Source: Strigamia acuminata (Eukaryota; Arthropoda; Chilopoda; Geophilomorpha; Linotaeniidae). Taken from it: DNA of 64,000 nt. The DNA lies in the NCBI GenBank assembly GCA_949358305.1, contig OX442315.1, forward strand, positions 8,086,427 to 8,150,426. Direction: 5' to 3'. The notes beneath the pieces are model-generated. The model saw only the letters and a list, made by a program, of their open reading frames with translations, searched no databases and was not told the origin of the DNA. A program made the translations under genes and the position numbers. Below, in pieces: positions 9,581-19,738 of the stretch (its first letter is position 1; each line of letters starts with the position of its first letter).

Positions 9581-10777
9581 TTACCGTATAACCTTCACAT
9601 CCAAGTTATGTTCTTTCACATAACTTTTAATTGTTTCACAAACGGACCAGTTAATACGAGCACAATAGTAGAGCATCAACTCCTTGAACGGATTTCGCAT
9701 TTCTAACAAGCTCATGATCGACCTCAGACTAACCGAATCGCAACGATACAAGTTCAAAACTCTCAAATGCCGAAAACAATTCAATTTGACAAGCTCGACA
9801 ACCAAATCGTCACTAAACGCCCTACAATTTTTAATCAACAACGATTCTAAATTCTCACATTCCACCAGAAGCATTTTCAATTGCAATTCAGTAAGAATAT
9901 TTTCAATCGCCATTAACGTGTCGATACAATACAAACTTAGACTGGTTAATCGTTGCGTTAAGTTGACATTGATGCTGCGCATTGTCAACAAACAACTTAC
10001 ATTTTCAAAACTAGCCCTAACGCGTAAACTTCGTAAATTCGGAAAACTGGCATTCAAAAACATCATGTTTTGCTGAGTGACAAGTGTCATCTTGTGTGAC
10101 ATTTCCTCCAACAAATACGTGCGCAATGTTCTTCTTGAACGTAGTTCTAAAACCCTAAGTAGGTCGTCCCAGCGTCCATTTCTAAACACCTTCAAAAGAG
10201 GCAGTTGGTCTAGGATGAATAAACACATTTGCACCGTGATTCGAGAGTCACCGATGTCCAAAAACGTGAGTTTCGTACACCCGCTTAACGAGCGAAATCC
10301 TGCGGCTGTAACTGCAAAACAATCATCGCAAGAGAGGCGCGTCAATTGCGCACAATTATGACCGATTGCCGATAGAATTTGATCCGTGAACTTTACGTCG
10401 TGCAGGGATAAATGTTGAAGTCGTGGTAAATTTTGGAACAGTTCTAGTAGAGATGGCGAACGAATTTCTCGACCCATTAGATGAATGTGTAAACCTACGA
10501 GGTTTTTACAAATGCGGCCAATTTTGTTCAATAAAAGATCCATGGGGAGACAAATAGTGTGCAAATTCTGGAGTGAATCGGTGCCGGAATGAATGAATAT
10601 TTTGTGGATTGAGAACCATCGACAGTTATCTGGAGCATGCTGACACATATGTTTGTATATCATATTCTTAAACGGGGGTGGTTGATCCGCTAATTTGGGT
10701 TTTATCTCACCGATATTATTAATTATTGTGTCTAAACACCTTTCTTGCAGACTCGGAACTGATTTCCTGTACGGCAT
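9581..10777 (-). CDS. BC-box/LRR protein, putative cullin-ligase substrate receptor
   Basis: Intact 398-residue gene. The start at 10777 gives MPYRKSVPSL, as in the paralogs; the frame is open eight codons further upstream, but those residues are not conserved. BC-box at S9-L10, C14, I18. LRRs include NLPRLQHLSLHDVKFTD and CTKLTFLDIGDSR; the family middle segment is LDQLPLLKVFRNGRW. The stop at 9581 follows DVKVIR. The 3' flank has AATAAA about 110 bp downstream on the minus strand. It belongs with the copies at 1636 and 41181. Soluble by composition. Its target is unknown. Confidence 0.85.
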   Translation of the reverse strand: MPYRKSVPSLQERCLDTIINNIGEIKPKLADQPPPFKNMIYKHMCQHAPDNCRWFSIHKIFIHSGTDSLQNLHTICLPMDLLLNKIGRICKNLVGLHIHLMGREIRSPSLLELFQNLPRLQHLSLHDVKFTDQILSAIGHNCAQLTRLSCDDCFAVTAAGFRSLSGCTKLTFLDIGDSRITVQMCLFILDQLPLLKVFRNGRWDDLLRVLELRSRRTLRTYLLEEMSHKMTLVTQQNMMFLNASFPNLRSLRVRASFENVSCLLTMRSINVNLTQRLTSLSLYCIDTLMAIENILTELQLKMLLVECENLESLLIKNCRAFSDDLVVELVKLNCFRHLRVLNLYRCDSVSLRSIMSLLEMRNPFKELMLYYCARINWSVCETIKSYVKEHNLDVKVIR

Positions 10778-10915
10778 GTTGACTACACACTTACGGTTCA
10801 ATGAATTGTTTCACGACCAAACTATTTGTATATCCAGAGGAAGACGTAAAACGAACGTGTGTTTGTCATACGTTAGGGATTTCAGCGCCCCTTTGGGACG
10901 TTTCAGCTACTAAGA
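10778..10915 (-). promoter_or_regulatory. Upstream cassette of the LRR family
   Basis: Has ttcagcgcccctttgggacg at 10881-10900 and a gaagacgtaaaacgaacg block at 10838-10860. Same arrangement as at 6000-6145 and 18445-18600. Confidence 0.5.
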
Positions 10916-11280
10916 ACTTGTACTTTGCCCTTGTACCTGTGGCATTTTTATTTCCATCAAACTGGTTAGTCATTCACACTGTTCACACTGTTCGTCCAAG
11001 GGTCAAGTTTGTAAGTCAACTTATTAGATGATAAAAAAAAAATAGACCAAAACACCAGAATTGCATCAGATGTCCAGACATTGCAATCGATTACCTATTG
11101 TTAGAAAAAGCTGGTTTTTGTTTTTTAATTAAGAGTCCGAAAGGACTCGACACTAATGCAAAAAAATAAAAAATAAATAGACAAAATTTGCTTTTGTTAA
11201 AATATTTTAACTTTATTACCTATAATAGAAAGGTTGTTTAGAAAATAATAAAATAAGAATAAGTATTGGTCTCTATTAGA
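10916..11280. other. Gene-free spacer
   Basis: Contains a short repeat near 11126-11160 (taattaagagtccgaaaggactcg) shared in part with 7290-7310 and 39527-39560. Nothing else is recognised. Confidence 0.4.
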
Positions 11281-12491
11281 TTAAATTAAGCCAAAGTCAA
11301 ATTTAACCTTCAGACGCAAGTTGTGATTTTTCACATAACTTTGAACCGCTTCAGAAGCGACACGGCCTAAATTCAAACAACTTATGAACCTCATCCCCTT
11401 CAAAGGACTTCGCACTTGTATCAACTTCATGATCGACGTCAAACTAACCGAATGACAAGACTTTAATCTCAAAAACTTCAGTTTTGCAAAACCGTCCGAC
11501 TTGACAAGATCGAGAACCAAATTGTCAGTCAACGCACAACAATTTATAAGAGACAAACTTTCCAAGTTCTCACACTTCACCAAAAACCTTCTCATCTGCA
11601 ATTCACTCACAGCAAATATATCCAAAAAACAATGCAAACGAACACTGGTCAGTCGTTGCAATATATTTACGTTGTCCCCGCACAACGCCAACACAGAATT
11701 CACATTCGCATTAACAGACAAAACAGACAAACTGCGTAAATTCGGAAAACTCGTGTTCAAAAACGCGACGTCTTCCTGATTGACATCCACCATTGTTTGC
11801 GACGGTTCTTCCAGTGCATAAGTGCGCACTGTTGTGCCTGACCGTTGTTTCAGAAAACGAAACACCTCGGCCCAGTGATCGTTTCGAAACACCTTCAAAA
11901 GCGGCAATTCGTCCAGAATGAACAAACAAACCTCGGCTGTGACTGCAAAATTGCGAACAGAAATATCCAAATATATCAGTTTCGTGCAAGCGCTTAACGA
12001 ACGAAATCCATCGTCTGGTTCTGTAATTCGATACGTATAAATACAAAGATGCGTCAATAGTGGACAGTTTTGACCGATTGCGGCTACAATGTTACTCGTG
12101 CACTCGATGCCACCCAAGAATAAAATTTGAAGTCGTGGTAAACGTGGCAAGAGTTCGATGACGGATTGTTCACTATTTTAGTTTCTAGATTATTTTTACT
12201 AAATTGTAAATTTGTAAGGTTTTCGCAAACGCTACCTATTTTGATCAGCAAATTGTCCATGCTGAGATCGAACATGTGTAGTTTTTTTAATGATTTCGTG
12301 CCGGACTGAATGAATATGTCTGGCCGCAAACAGCGATTGTTTCGTGGAAATTGCCGGCGCATGCGCTTGTATACGAGATTAATAAACACGAACGGTTGGT
12401 ACACTAATTTATCTTGCATCGCGTGGAAATTGGTGGTTATCGTGTTTAAGCACAATTTTTCCAGGCTGGAAGCTGAGTTCCGGTTCGGCAT
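11281..12491 (-). pseudogene. Frameshifted BC-box/LRR gene
   Basis: The start at 12491 opens MPNRNSASSL with the BC-box (S9-L10, C14, I18). The first frame runs through SGTKSLKKLHMFDLS and then shifts near 12172, where family sequence (EQSVIELL in paralogs) continues in another frame. The second frame is open to the stop at 11281 through LRRs and the segment DELPLLKVFRNDHW. One small indel separates it from an intact gene. It is the closest relative of the 4818-5999 gene. A sequencing error at the shift is possible. Confidence 0.8.
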
Positions 12492-12640
12492 GTTGACTAA
12501 ACAAGAACGGTTGAATCGATTAAACTCCCACGACCAAACTAGTTTTATCCAGCCGACGGAAACGTAAAACAAGCATATTTGCAACGTTCGACATATGTTA
12601 TTTGGGTGCTCAGCGCCACCTCTGGGCGTGATCCAGCATC
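12492..12640 (-). promoter_or_regulatory. Upstream cassette of the LRR family
   Basis: The core is present as cagcgccacctctgggcgtg at 12611-12630. Alignment with 6000-6145 extends over the whole interval, suggesting that coding region and promoter were duplicated together. Confidence 0.45.
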
Positions 12641-14012
12641 TATTAATGCAGCTGTAACGCTTTTTTACGTATAAGCAGTTTCTAATCATTTATATTTGTG
12701 CCAGTTGTATAAAATGGTGCTCTGGGCACGTCCACTTGTATTTTTAATCCCTATTTAAGATATTTTTGTTTTAAAAATATAACTATCGGTGATTTTGAGT
12801 CATTTATTGGCTCTTTAACATTAGGCATGTTTGTTAAATTTTACAAAAATTAAAAATCACTTCTCAATGTATTGGATGAGCACTAGTGGGTTTAGAGAAG
12901 AAGGGACAATGTTGCCAGTAATTATAAATTCAAAATTCAAAAATTTTCTGTGCTTGATCGAATACTTTTTTCCTCAAAGGTGTCAACAAAAATATCTGTA
13001 ACTTTTTTTAAATTTTGGTCAATTTTTTCATATTGTCACTAAATTGTAGCATTTGGATTGGGCTTTGCAGTGAATAAAATGTTTTGTTTAAAAATTGTGA
13101 CGATTCTACTTTTGGCTGAATAATTAGCCATTTTAAGAGATAAATCGGTTTAGACAAGACGTTGCTAAATCTAGCAATAGCAACCACCTAACCGAGATAA
13201 GCTACGGAAGTCTGTACAACGTGAATATGTGATCAAATAGAATAACTTACGATTTTAGTGTGATACAATACATGTTTATTAACATTACAACTGGAATGGG
13301 GTTCTGGATAAGTGTAACGGCGGCTACACTGGTTGAGGATCCGGGCGATGCTCGAAGGGTGCGGCTGACTTTGCGGCATCGTCACAGTTAGCGCTACGGA
13401 GACGTATTCGGTCCCGCAGCTCGGATATCTATTAATGCGAAGAGTCCTTCGCATTTGGATGGGAATATTCGTTAGAATATTCCAAAATCTAGTTGACAAA
13501 ACATTATTAGTTTAATATAGCAAATGAATTGTTATATTGTTATTCTTTGGGCGGGGACAGTCACGACAGTCGAGGGGACCATCGCGGGAGTTGTTGAGGC
13601 TCCATCCGCCAGCATGCCTTACGACGACAAGATCTCGTGATCAGGCGCCGGGTATTTGTTTGTGTGCGACAAGTCGCTTTCAGTGGTACCAACCACTGGG
13701 TAAACAGTTCCTGGGGGACTACCAGTGCGGCATTACCAATAACCGAGTATTTGTTTTGCGCAAGGTATGAATGCAATTGCTCACGGGCTACCAACCTGGT
13801 GTGTTACCTGTAAATAGGCCCTTTACCGACCTTTAACATACGGAAGGACCAATGCGCTGCATTGGACCCTGAGGAGATGGGTGGCCCATATTTGTTTAAC
13901 GGGTTCGACTTCCCGTTTATGTCACAAAATTATTACTTAGACTGCAAAAAAAAATTATTTTGAGTTTGAATCAGCTCATGCGGTGGCTGATCGGATACTT
14001 TTTGCCAGGGGT
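12641..14012. other. Long stretch without a recognised gene; GC-rich LTR-like block
   Basis: Bases 12641-13200 are AT-rich with no coding signal. From about 13210 to 13925 base composition shifts to GC-rich with tttattaacatt near its start and gtttatgtcaca near its end, reminiscent of the Gypsy LTRs here. I could not find a target duplication or a second copy. Several overlapping ORFs on both strands have no recognisable domains. Confidence 0.35.
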
Positions 14013-14281
14013 TGTAAGTTCTCACACTTGAACAGAAACGTTTTCATTTGGAATTCACTGACAACAAATATATCCAAAACACAATGCAAACGAAGACTGG
14101 TTAGTCATTGCACAACGCTAACACAGAATTCATACTTGCATATTCATATTTGTAATTTAAATACGGGTAATGAAAAATAAAATGTCTGATCCCCTAATTT
14201 GTGTTCCAGCGTAACGAAATTGGTGGTTACGGTATTTAAACACATTTCTTCCAGACTCGCAACTGATTTCCTGTACGGCAT
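14013..14281 (-). pseudogene. Deleted BC-box/LRR gene (two fragments)
   Basis: An N-terminal piece starts at 14281 (MPYRKSVASLEEMC, BC-box present) and fades after about 30 codons. A second piece at 14013-14140 matches a C-terminal LRR region. The roughly 200 residues between are missing. Head to head with the intact gene at 14764. Confidence 0.65.
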
Positions 14282-14763
14282 GTTTACTAGAAGCACTTAC
14301 GACTGAATGAATGATCAAACTGTTTGCATTTATCCAGCGACAAACGTAAGACGAACATATTTACCAACGGCTGTCATTGGTTATTTGAGTTTTCAACACC
14401 CCTAGTGGGTATTTTATCATCTAATAAGTGGATTTAAAAATTAAACCAATCACTCAACTGTCTTGTCCACATCTCGTACAAGAAATCACCCCTAGAACTG
14501 CAGATTTTTACTTTAAATCGTGCATTTTATCAAACTAAATGTTAAATGTGTGGTAAATTAAATGATTTTGAGGAGTTTGTCAATGCTGGGACAAGAAAAT
14601 TCGTGTTTTCAAACAACGTTTTAAAACTCGTTGAACAACGTTGAACAACCGTTACCGAGACTCGCCATTCCACATTCGTAACGTACGTACCACGTACATC
14701 TTAGTCGCACATATAAAGTGTTTGGCGGAATTTCAATTATTCATTCACAACCGATTTTTTACC
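14282..14763. promoter_or_regulatory. Divergent promoter region with TATA-like box
   Basis: The minus-facing cassette includes caacacccctagtgggtat (14393-14411). The plus-facing part has catataaagtgtttggcgg at 14710-14728 and an attattcattc block, about 50 bp before the ATG at 14764. Both parts match 7-246. The centre (about 14440-14650) holds nothing recognisable. Confidence 0.5.
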
Positions 14764-15930
14764 ATGCCGTACAGGAAATCAGCTCCGAGTCTGGAAGAAA
14801 TGTGTTTAAATACCGTAACCACTAATTTCCTTGCGTTGGAACACGAATTAGCGGATCAGCCAGCCGAAATTATCCGCATGATACACGAACGAATGTGTTG
14901 CAAATATGGGGTGTTCAATATAATGTCTCCGGAAATCTTCATCAATTCCGGCACCAGTTCACTACGAAATTTGCACAACTTTGGTCGGTCCATCGATCTC
15001 ACATTGGATAAAATAGGCGTCGTATGTAAAAACCTCTTAATCTTAGATTTAGATAGTATTACATTCTTCGAACCACATGGAAGTTTACAATCTGTAACCA
15101 AACTGTTGACACTTCTACCACGACTTCAACATTTCTCCTTGAGCCGCGTAAAATGCACGGATGAATTAGTAGCCGCAATCGGTCAAAGTTGTCAGCAATT
15201 GGTCAAATTGTCTCTTACTAAATACCACGGACGCAAAAGTGAAGCATTTAGTCCATTAATCCGGTGTACGAAACTGACCTTTTTGGAACTCACGACTACC
15301 AGGCTGACAGTCGACGAGTGTTTGTTCCTTCTAGACGGACTGCCTCTTTTGAAAAAGTTTACCATTAATGACTGCTGGAGCGCGATAATTGTTGCTTTAA
15401 AACGACGATCAAACCCAACATTGCGCAAATACTTTTTGGAGGAAATGTCACACAATTTCAATCTGGAAGAAATCATGTTTGTTAACACCACTTTCCCAAA
15501 TTTACGTGAGTTATCTATCCGTGTAATAGACGTGAATTTTGCCTCGGGACTGTGCAGCAACAAATTAAACGTACTTCAACGACTAACCACTCTGCAACTG
15601 CATCACATTGGAGATGGTATCAGTGAATTGCAATTGACAACGCTTCTGCAGCAGTGTGAGAATTTAGAAGTTTTAGATGTTTTAAATTGTGGTGTTCTAA
15701 CTGACGATGTGATTCTAGATCTGGTTGGATCGAATGGCTTTAAACATCTCAAAGTTTTGAAGTTAATTGGTTGCCATTCGGTTAGTTTCACCTCGATGAT
15801 GAAATTGATAGAAATGCGAAGTCCGTTGGAAAGGTTTTACATGAGAGTTTGTAGTAATTGTGACGAATCCGATCGTAAAAAAATTATGCGTTATGCGAAA
15901 ATTCAAAACTTGGATTTGAAGTTCCGATAA
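14764..15930 (+). CDS. BC-box/LRR protein, putative cullin-ligase substrate receptor
   Basis: Intact 388-residue gene. The start at 14764 (MPYRKSAPSL) was chosen because it matches all paralogs; the frame is open 41 codons further upstream without conservation. BC-box at S9-L10, C14, V18, then P33, I36 and I40. LRRs include LPRLQHFSLSRVKCTDE, CTKLTFLELTTTRLTVD and CENLEVLDVLNC; the middle segment is LDGLPLLKKFTINDCW. The C-terminus is IQNLDLKFR, shorter than in most copies. A conserved 3' flank with caataaac lies near 16031. It groups with the copies at 17272, 44630 and 53734. No membrane segment. Confidence 0.87.
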   Translation: MPYRKSAPSLEEMCLNTVTTNFLALEHELADQPAEIIRMIHERMCCKYGVFNIMSPEIFINSGTSSLRNLHNFGRSIDLTLDKIGVVCKNLLILDLDSITFFEPHGSLQSVTKLLTLLPRLQHFSLSRVKCTDELVAAIGQSCQQLVKLSLTKYHGRKSEAFSPLIRCTKLTFLELTTTRLTVDECLFLLDGLPLLKKFTINDCWSAIIVALKRRSNPTLRKYFLEEMSHNFNLEEIMFVNTTFPNLRELSIRVIDVNFASGLCSNKLNVLQRLTTLQLHHIGDGISELQLTTLLQQCENLEVLDVLNCGVLTDDVILDLVGSNGFKHLKVLKLIGCHSVSFTSMMKLIEMRSPLERFYMRVCSNCDESDRKKIMRYAKIQNLDLKFR

Positions 15931-16104
15931 ATTTCCACTTCTGGTCATTTATTTTAGGCCAACACACAATTTTGCATACCGACCAATTTTTCTTTCCATT
16001 TCGTAATTTTTCAATCATCTTTTTTTATAGACAATAAACTTAAATATTTTAACAAAAGTTACTTTTTTCCACATTTTTTTCTGTCTTCTGCGCTGTGTGT
16101 GTTA

Positions 16105-16530
16105 AAACTGGTGTTTAAAACGGAGAAATTGGAGGCGGCGCCGTGTATTCCCAATATTATCTTTCAAATATCGAATATTTCCTGTGCATAAAAATCTGAC
16201 TTTTGAATTGGTCCTAGAAGTAACCACGTCAGCCGACGCAGGTGCAGATATTTCCAGCTTTGTGGATGCCCAACCATCGGTGCACCACGTAAATAAAGGC
16301 AAAAATTCCTCCAATTTCAACGCGAACTCGCACGAAGGTGGCAAACGGTTCTTGAGGGGCACCACCGATCACCAACAAGAGCAGTCGGACCAACCACAGT
16401 ACGACGAAGCCAAGTGCAAATCGTGCAATGGCACCGGTCACCAACCACATTTCAGCGACAGAAAATGCAGATAATGCGGACAGACTGGACACCACAGAGA
16501 CAACTGCAAACATCGTCAAAAGTAATATAA
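16105..16530 (+). pseudogene. Retroelement gag remnant with two zinc knuckles
   Basis: One frame (16184-16474) encodes CKSCNGTGHQPHFSDRKC, then a stop, then in the same frame CGQTGHHRDNC. Two consecutive CCHC-type knuckles are typical of Mag-like and related Gypsy Gag proteins. Upstream, 16105-16160 is a copy of repeat R2 (ttggaggcggcgcc). No polymerase follows. Confidence 0.5.
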
Positions 16531-17271
16531 AAGTAATACATTTCCAAATGAATTAGATACAGGTAAAGGATAATAAGATAAAGTAATAACGTCGGCAAAC
16601 GTCTTCACGGCGTTGAATCCTCACGGTTGCGGTCCTAAGATGGCGGCGCCTGAGCACGGGTTTTGACAAAGCACGCTCGATGCCAAAATCCCCTCAAAAC
16701 ACACAGGAAAAGACTGTGATCACTTTCAGTAATCAAAGCAAAGATGCTATTCTGTTTAAGTTGGCACAGACCAGCAAGTTAAATGTCAATTCTTCCAGTT
16801 ACCACGGATCACACTTAGCAGTTTTGGCATAAGTTTGAACAGTTGTGGAGTTGTTGGAAGTCGAATCAAGAGTAATTAAAGTGCACCAAAACGGTTTGGC
16901 CCATCCTAAATTCTGCGCAGAACCACAAAATTGGGGCTGTGACTAAGTGGAAATTTAATTTGAAATTTTTCATTAGTGGAAACGTGATTTCCTTATTTCT
17001 AGGTAACATGAATTCTGATACACCCTGTATATGTAGAAGTAAAACTGAATTGTCAATATTAATACAAAAATCCGTAAGGACTCGGTTTTGCTAACAATGT
17101 TATACATTTTCAGACAAGTGTTTGCACATGGCGCAGAAGACTGACAAAAATGTGGAAAAAAGTAGCTTTTAGTAAAATATTAAAGTTTATTGTCTACAAA
17201 AAAGATGTTTGAAAAATATCAAAATAGAAACAAAATTTTGTCGATTTCGATAAGCAAGATTGTGTGTTGGT
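16531..17271. other. Gene-free spacer
   Basis: Mostly non-coding. Possibly decayed retroelement sequence in its first 400 bases; nothing I can identify. The last part (about 17100-17271) is the 3' flank of the minus-strand LRR gene, with its poly(A)-signal region near 17190. Confidence 0.4.
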
Positions 17272-18444
17272 CTAAAATATGTGTAAATTGCACTCCAAAT
17301 TCAAGTTGTGATTTTTCGCATAACTTTCAATTTCTTCATAAGCGAATTGGTCAATATTAAGACAATTTGTCAAATTCAACTGTTCCAACGGACTTCGCAT
17401 TTTTAACAATTTCATCATCGAGGTCAAACTAACCGAATCACAACGAAATAACTCCAAAACTTTCAGATGTTTAAAGCCATTTGATCCGGCAAGATCTAGA
17501 ATCAAATTGTCAGTAAGAATACCACAATCTTCAACATTTAATGCTTCTAAATGCTCACACTGCTGCAGAAGCATTTTCATTTGCGATTCACTCATATCAT
17601 CCCCAATGTGATGCAGTTGCAGAGTGGTTAGTCGTTGAAGTAAGTTAATGTTGTTGCTGCACAGTACCGAGGCAAAATTCACGTCCATTCCACGAATAGA
17701 TAACTCACGTAAATTTGGGAAAGTGGTGTTAACAAACATGACATTTTCTAGATTCAAATCGTTTGACATTTCCTCCAATAAGTAGGTTCGCGATGTTGGG
17801 TTTGATCGTCGTTTTAAAGCACCAAATATCTCGCTCCAGCAGTCATTAATTCGAAACTCTTTCAAAAGAGGCAGTCCGTCTAGAAGGAACAAACACTCGT
17901 CGACCGTCAGCCTGGAAGTCGAGAGTTCCAAAAAGGTCAGTTTCGTACACCGGATTAATGGACGAAATCCTGCACTTTTGCGTTCGGTGTAATTAGTAAT
18001 ACACAATTTGACCAATTGCTGACAACTTTGACCGATTGCGGCTACGAATTCATCCGTGCAGTTTATGCCGGACAAGGATAAATGTTGAAGTCGTGGTAAA
18101 AGTGTCAACAGTTTGGTTACAGATTGTAAACTTATATCTCGTTGGAAGGATGTAATAGAATTTAAATTTAAGATTAAGAGGTTTTTACACACGCCTATTT
18201 TATCCAATGTGAGATCGATGGACGGACCAAAGTTGTGCAATTTCTGTAGTGATTTGGTGCCGGAATTGATAAAGATTTGCGGAGAAATATTGGTATACGG
18301 AAATTTGCAACACATTTGTTCGTATATCATGCCGATAATTTCGGCTGGCTGGTCCGCTAATTCGTGTTCCAACGCATCGAAATTGGTGGTTACGGTATTT
18401 ATACACATTTCTTCCAGACTCGGAACGGATTTCCTGTACGGCAT
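17272..18444 (-). CDS. BC-box/LRR protein, putative cullin-ligase substrate receptor
   Basis: Intact 390-residue gene; the start at 18444 gives MPYRKSVPSLEEMC. BC-box S9-L10-x3-C14-x3-V18; Cul2-like P33, I36, I40. The acidic/alanine patch LEHELADQPAE follows the box. LRRs include LPRLQHLSLSGINCTDE, CTKLTFLELSTSRLTVD and CEHLEALNVEDCG. The segment LDGLPLLKEFRINDCW separates the two LRR blocks. Upstream cassette at 18445-18600. Very similar to the gene at 14764, which is in the opposite orientation. Soluble protein by sequence. The substrate is unknown. Confidence 0.87.
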   Translation of the reverse strand: MPYRKSVPSLEEMCINTVTTNFDALEHELADQPAEIIGMIYEQMCCKFPYTNISPQIFINSGTKSLQKLHNFGPSIDLTLDKIGVCKNLLILNLNSITSFQRDISLQSVTKLLTLLPRLQHLSLSGINCTDEFVAAIGQSCQQLVKLCITNYTERKSAGFRPLIRCTKLTFLELSTSRLTVDECLFLLDGLPLLKEFRINDCWSEIFGALKRRSNPTSRTYLLEEMSNDLNLENVMFVNTTFPNLRELSIRGMDVNFASVLCSNNINLLQRLTTLQLHHIGDDMSESQMKMLLQQCEHLEALNVEDCGILTDNLILDLAGSNGFKHLKVLELFRCDSVSLTSMMKLLKMRSPLEQLNLTNCLNIDQFAYEEIESYAKNHNLNLECNLHIF

Positions 18445-18600
18445 GTTTACTAGAAGCACTTACGATTGAATGAATAATCAAATTATTTGCATATATCCAG
18501 CGAGCAACGTAAGACAAACATATTTGCAACTTCCAACACGCGCTCATACGTTATTTGGGCTTTCAGCGCCCCCATTGGTCATTTTATCATACTAGTTCCC
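18445..18600 (-). promoter_or_regulatory. Upstream cassette of the LRR family
   Basis: The core tttcagcgcccccattggtc is at 18561-18580, with an acgtaagacaaacatattt block nearer the start codon. Its distance to the ATG (about 120-135 bp) is the same as in the other cassettes. Confidence 0.5.
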
Positions 18601-18639
18601 TCAATTAATTTTCTAGTCGTAATGTTGAGATTAATATAT

Positions 18640-18805
18640 GTATAATCATGATCGAGTTCAAACTAACCGAGTCACAAATAGATAAATCTAAAACTTGTTT
18701 TTGAAATCAAATTGTCAAGCAACGCATCTAAGTTTACAAGCTGTAATATTTCCAAACGCTGAAACCGGCGAAAAACGTTTTCAATTGCAATCCAGAAACG
18801 GCATT
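18640..18805 (-). pseudogene. Highly decayed C-terminal fragment of an LRR-family gene
   Basis: Minus-strand sequence resembles the family C-terminal LRRs (atgatcgagttcaaactaac corresponds to the SLxSIM region) but has lost its frame. It lies just left of the Gypsy-2 insertion. Confidence 0.45.
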
Positions 18806-18913
18806 TCCATCCACAGTAAAAATGTTTTCTCCTCCTAAATTCTTAAATCCAATATCGGTATGAGTTGAAACTGGCGTTGTGTAATTGGCTAGTGTTACGT
18901 ACGTCGTACATAC

Positions 18914-19544
18914 TGTCGTGATTCGACTTTGTGGTTAAAGATAATAAATAATACACTCGGGAATACAATATATTTCAAATACTGCTTTATTAAAACACGC
19001 TTACTAATACAAATATAAGTCAAGATGTTTCCTGTGTTGGTCCTCGGATTCGGCTGCGAATACGAGTTGCCGCTAAACAATGGCGGATCCAATTGTTTAG
19101 TCCTACGCGTGGTCTATGTTTGTTGTCTAGGGTATTTCCACGTGTTATTATGAACACGCGAGAATTCGCTTTCTCGTGCGAATTAAACGAATATCGTTCG
19201 AATATTTATTCTAGCGTAGATTGGCTACGCTAAATAAATGTGGCTGTTGTACAGTTGAAATGGTCAGCGGGCACCGGTCCTCGATCAATCCGTGAAACGG
19301 CCTGAAAGGTGAGGTAAATGGTGCTCTTGCTGAAATGTGGTAACTGTAGTGTCGTTTCCGGTCAAGCATTGGCTATATATATTAACCGGAAATGACGTCA
19401 TATGCAAATCCTTCTGATTATGCAGGTTCGCAGAAACACGCGACTAGTCAGTCTAGTCGGTATTTCTAGCGCGCTCTAGTGGCGAGTATTAGTAACACAA
19501 TAATCACCGCTAATTACTTCTTCAGGTGATGCTGAATCACCACA
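18914..19544 (-). repeat. 3' LTR of Gypsy-1
   Basis: On the plus strand it runs tgtcgtgattcgac to gaatcaccaca, 631 bp, apparently identical to 30045-30675. Contains a tatatata stretch near 19375. Confidence 0.93.
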
Positions 19545-19560
19545 CGTCCCTCCCCGAGAA
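19545..19560 (-). promoter_or_regulatory. Polypurine tract of Gypsy-1
   Basis: The minus strand reads tctcggggagggacg immediately before the 3' LTR, a standard plus-strand priming tract. Gypsy-3 has a similar tract at 60050-60062. Confidence 0.7.
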
Positions 19561-19738
19561 TAAATCATCGGGGCCCCCCCTTTAAATAAAGGTGGAGCAG
19601 TATCTTTAATCATAAATAATCTTTTTATTAAATAATGATGAATGATGAACAAAATATTTTACATTCTTGAAATTGATACATAAATAATTTCAGGGTTTTT
19701 TAGAGAAGACAGTCTTCTCGTTATGAATATGTAATTAA

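Noticed and set aside
13537-13794. Short ORFs on both strands at 13.5-13.8 kb
   Set aside because: Mutually overlapping, no recognisable motif, within a block that looks non-coding.
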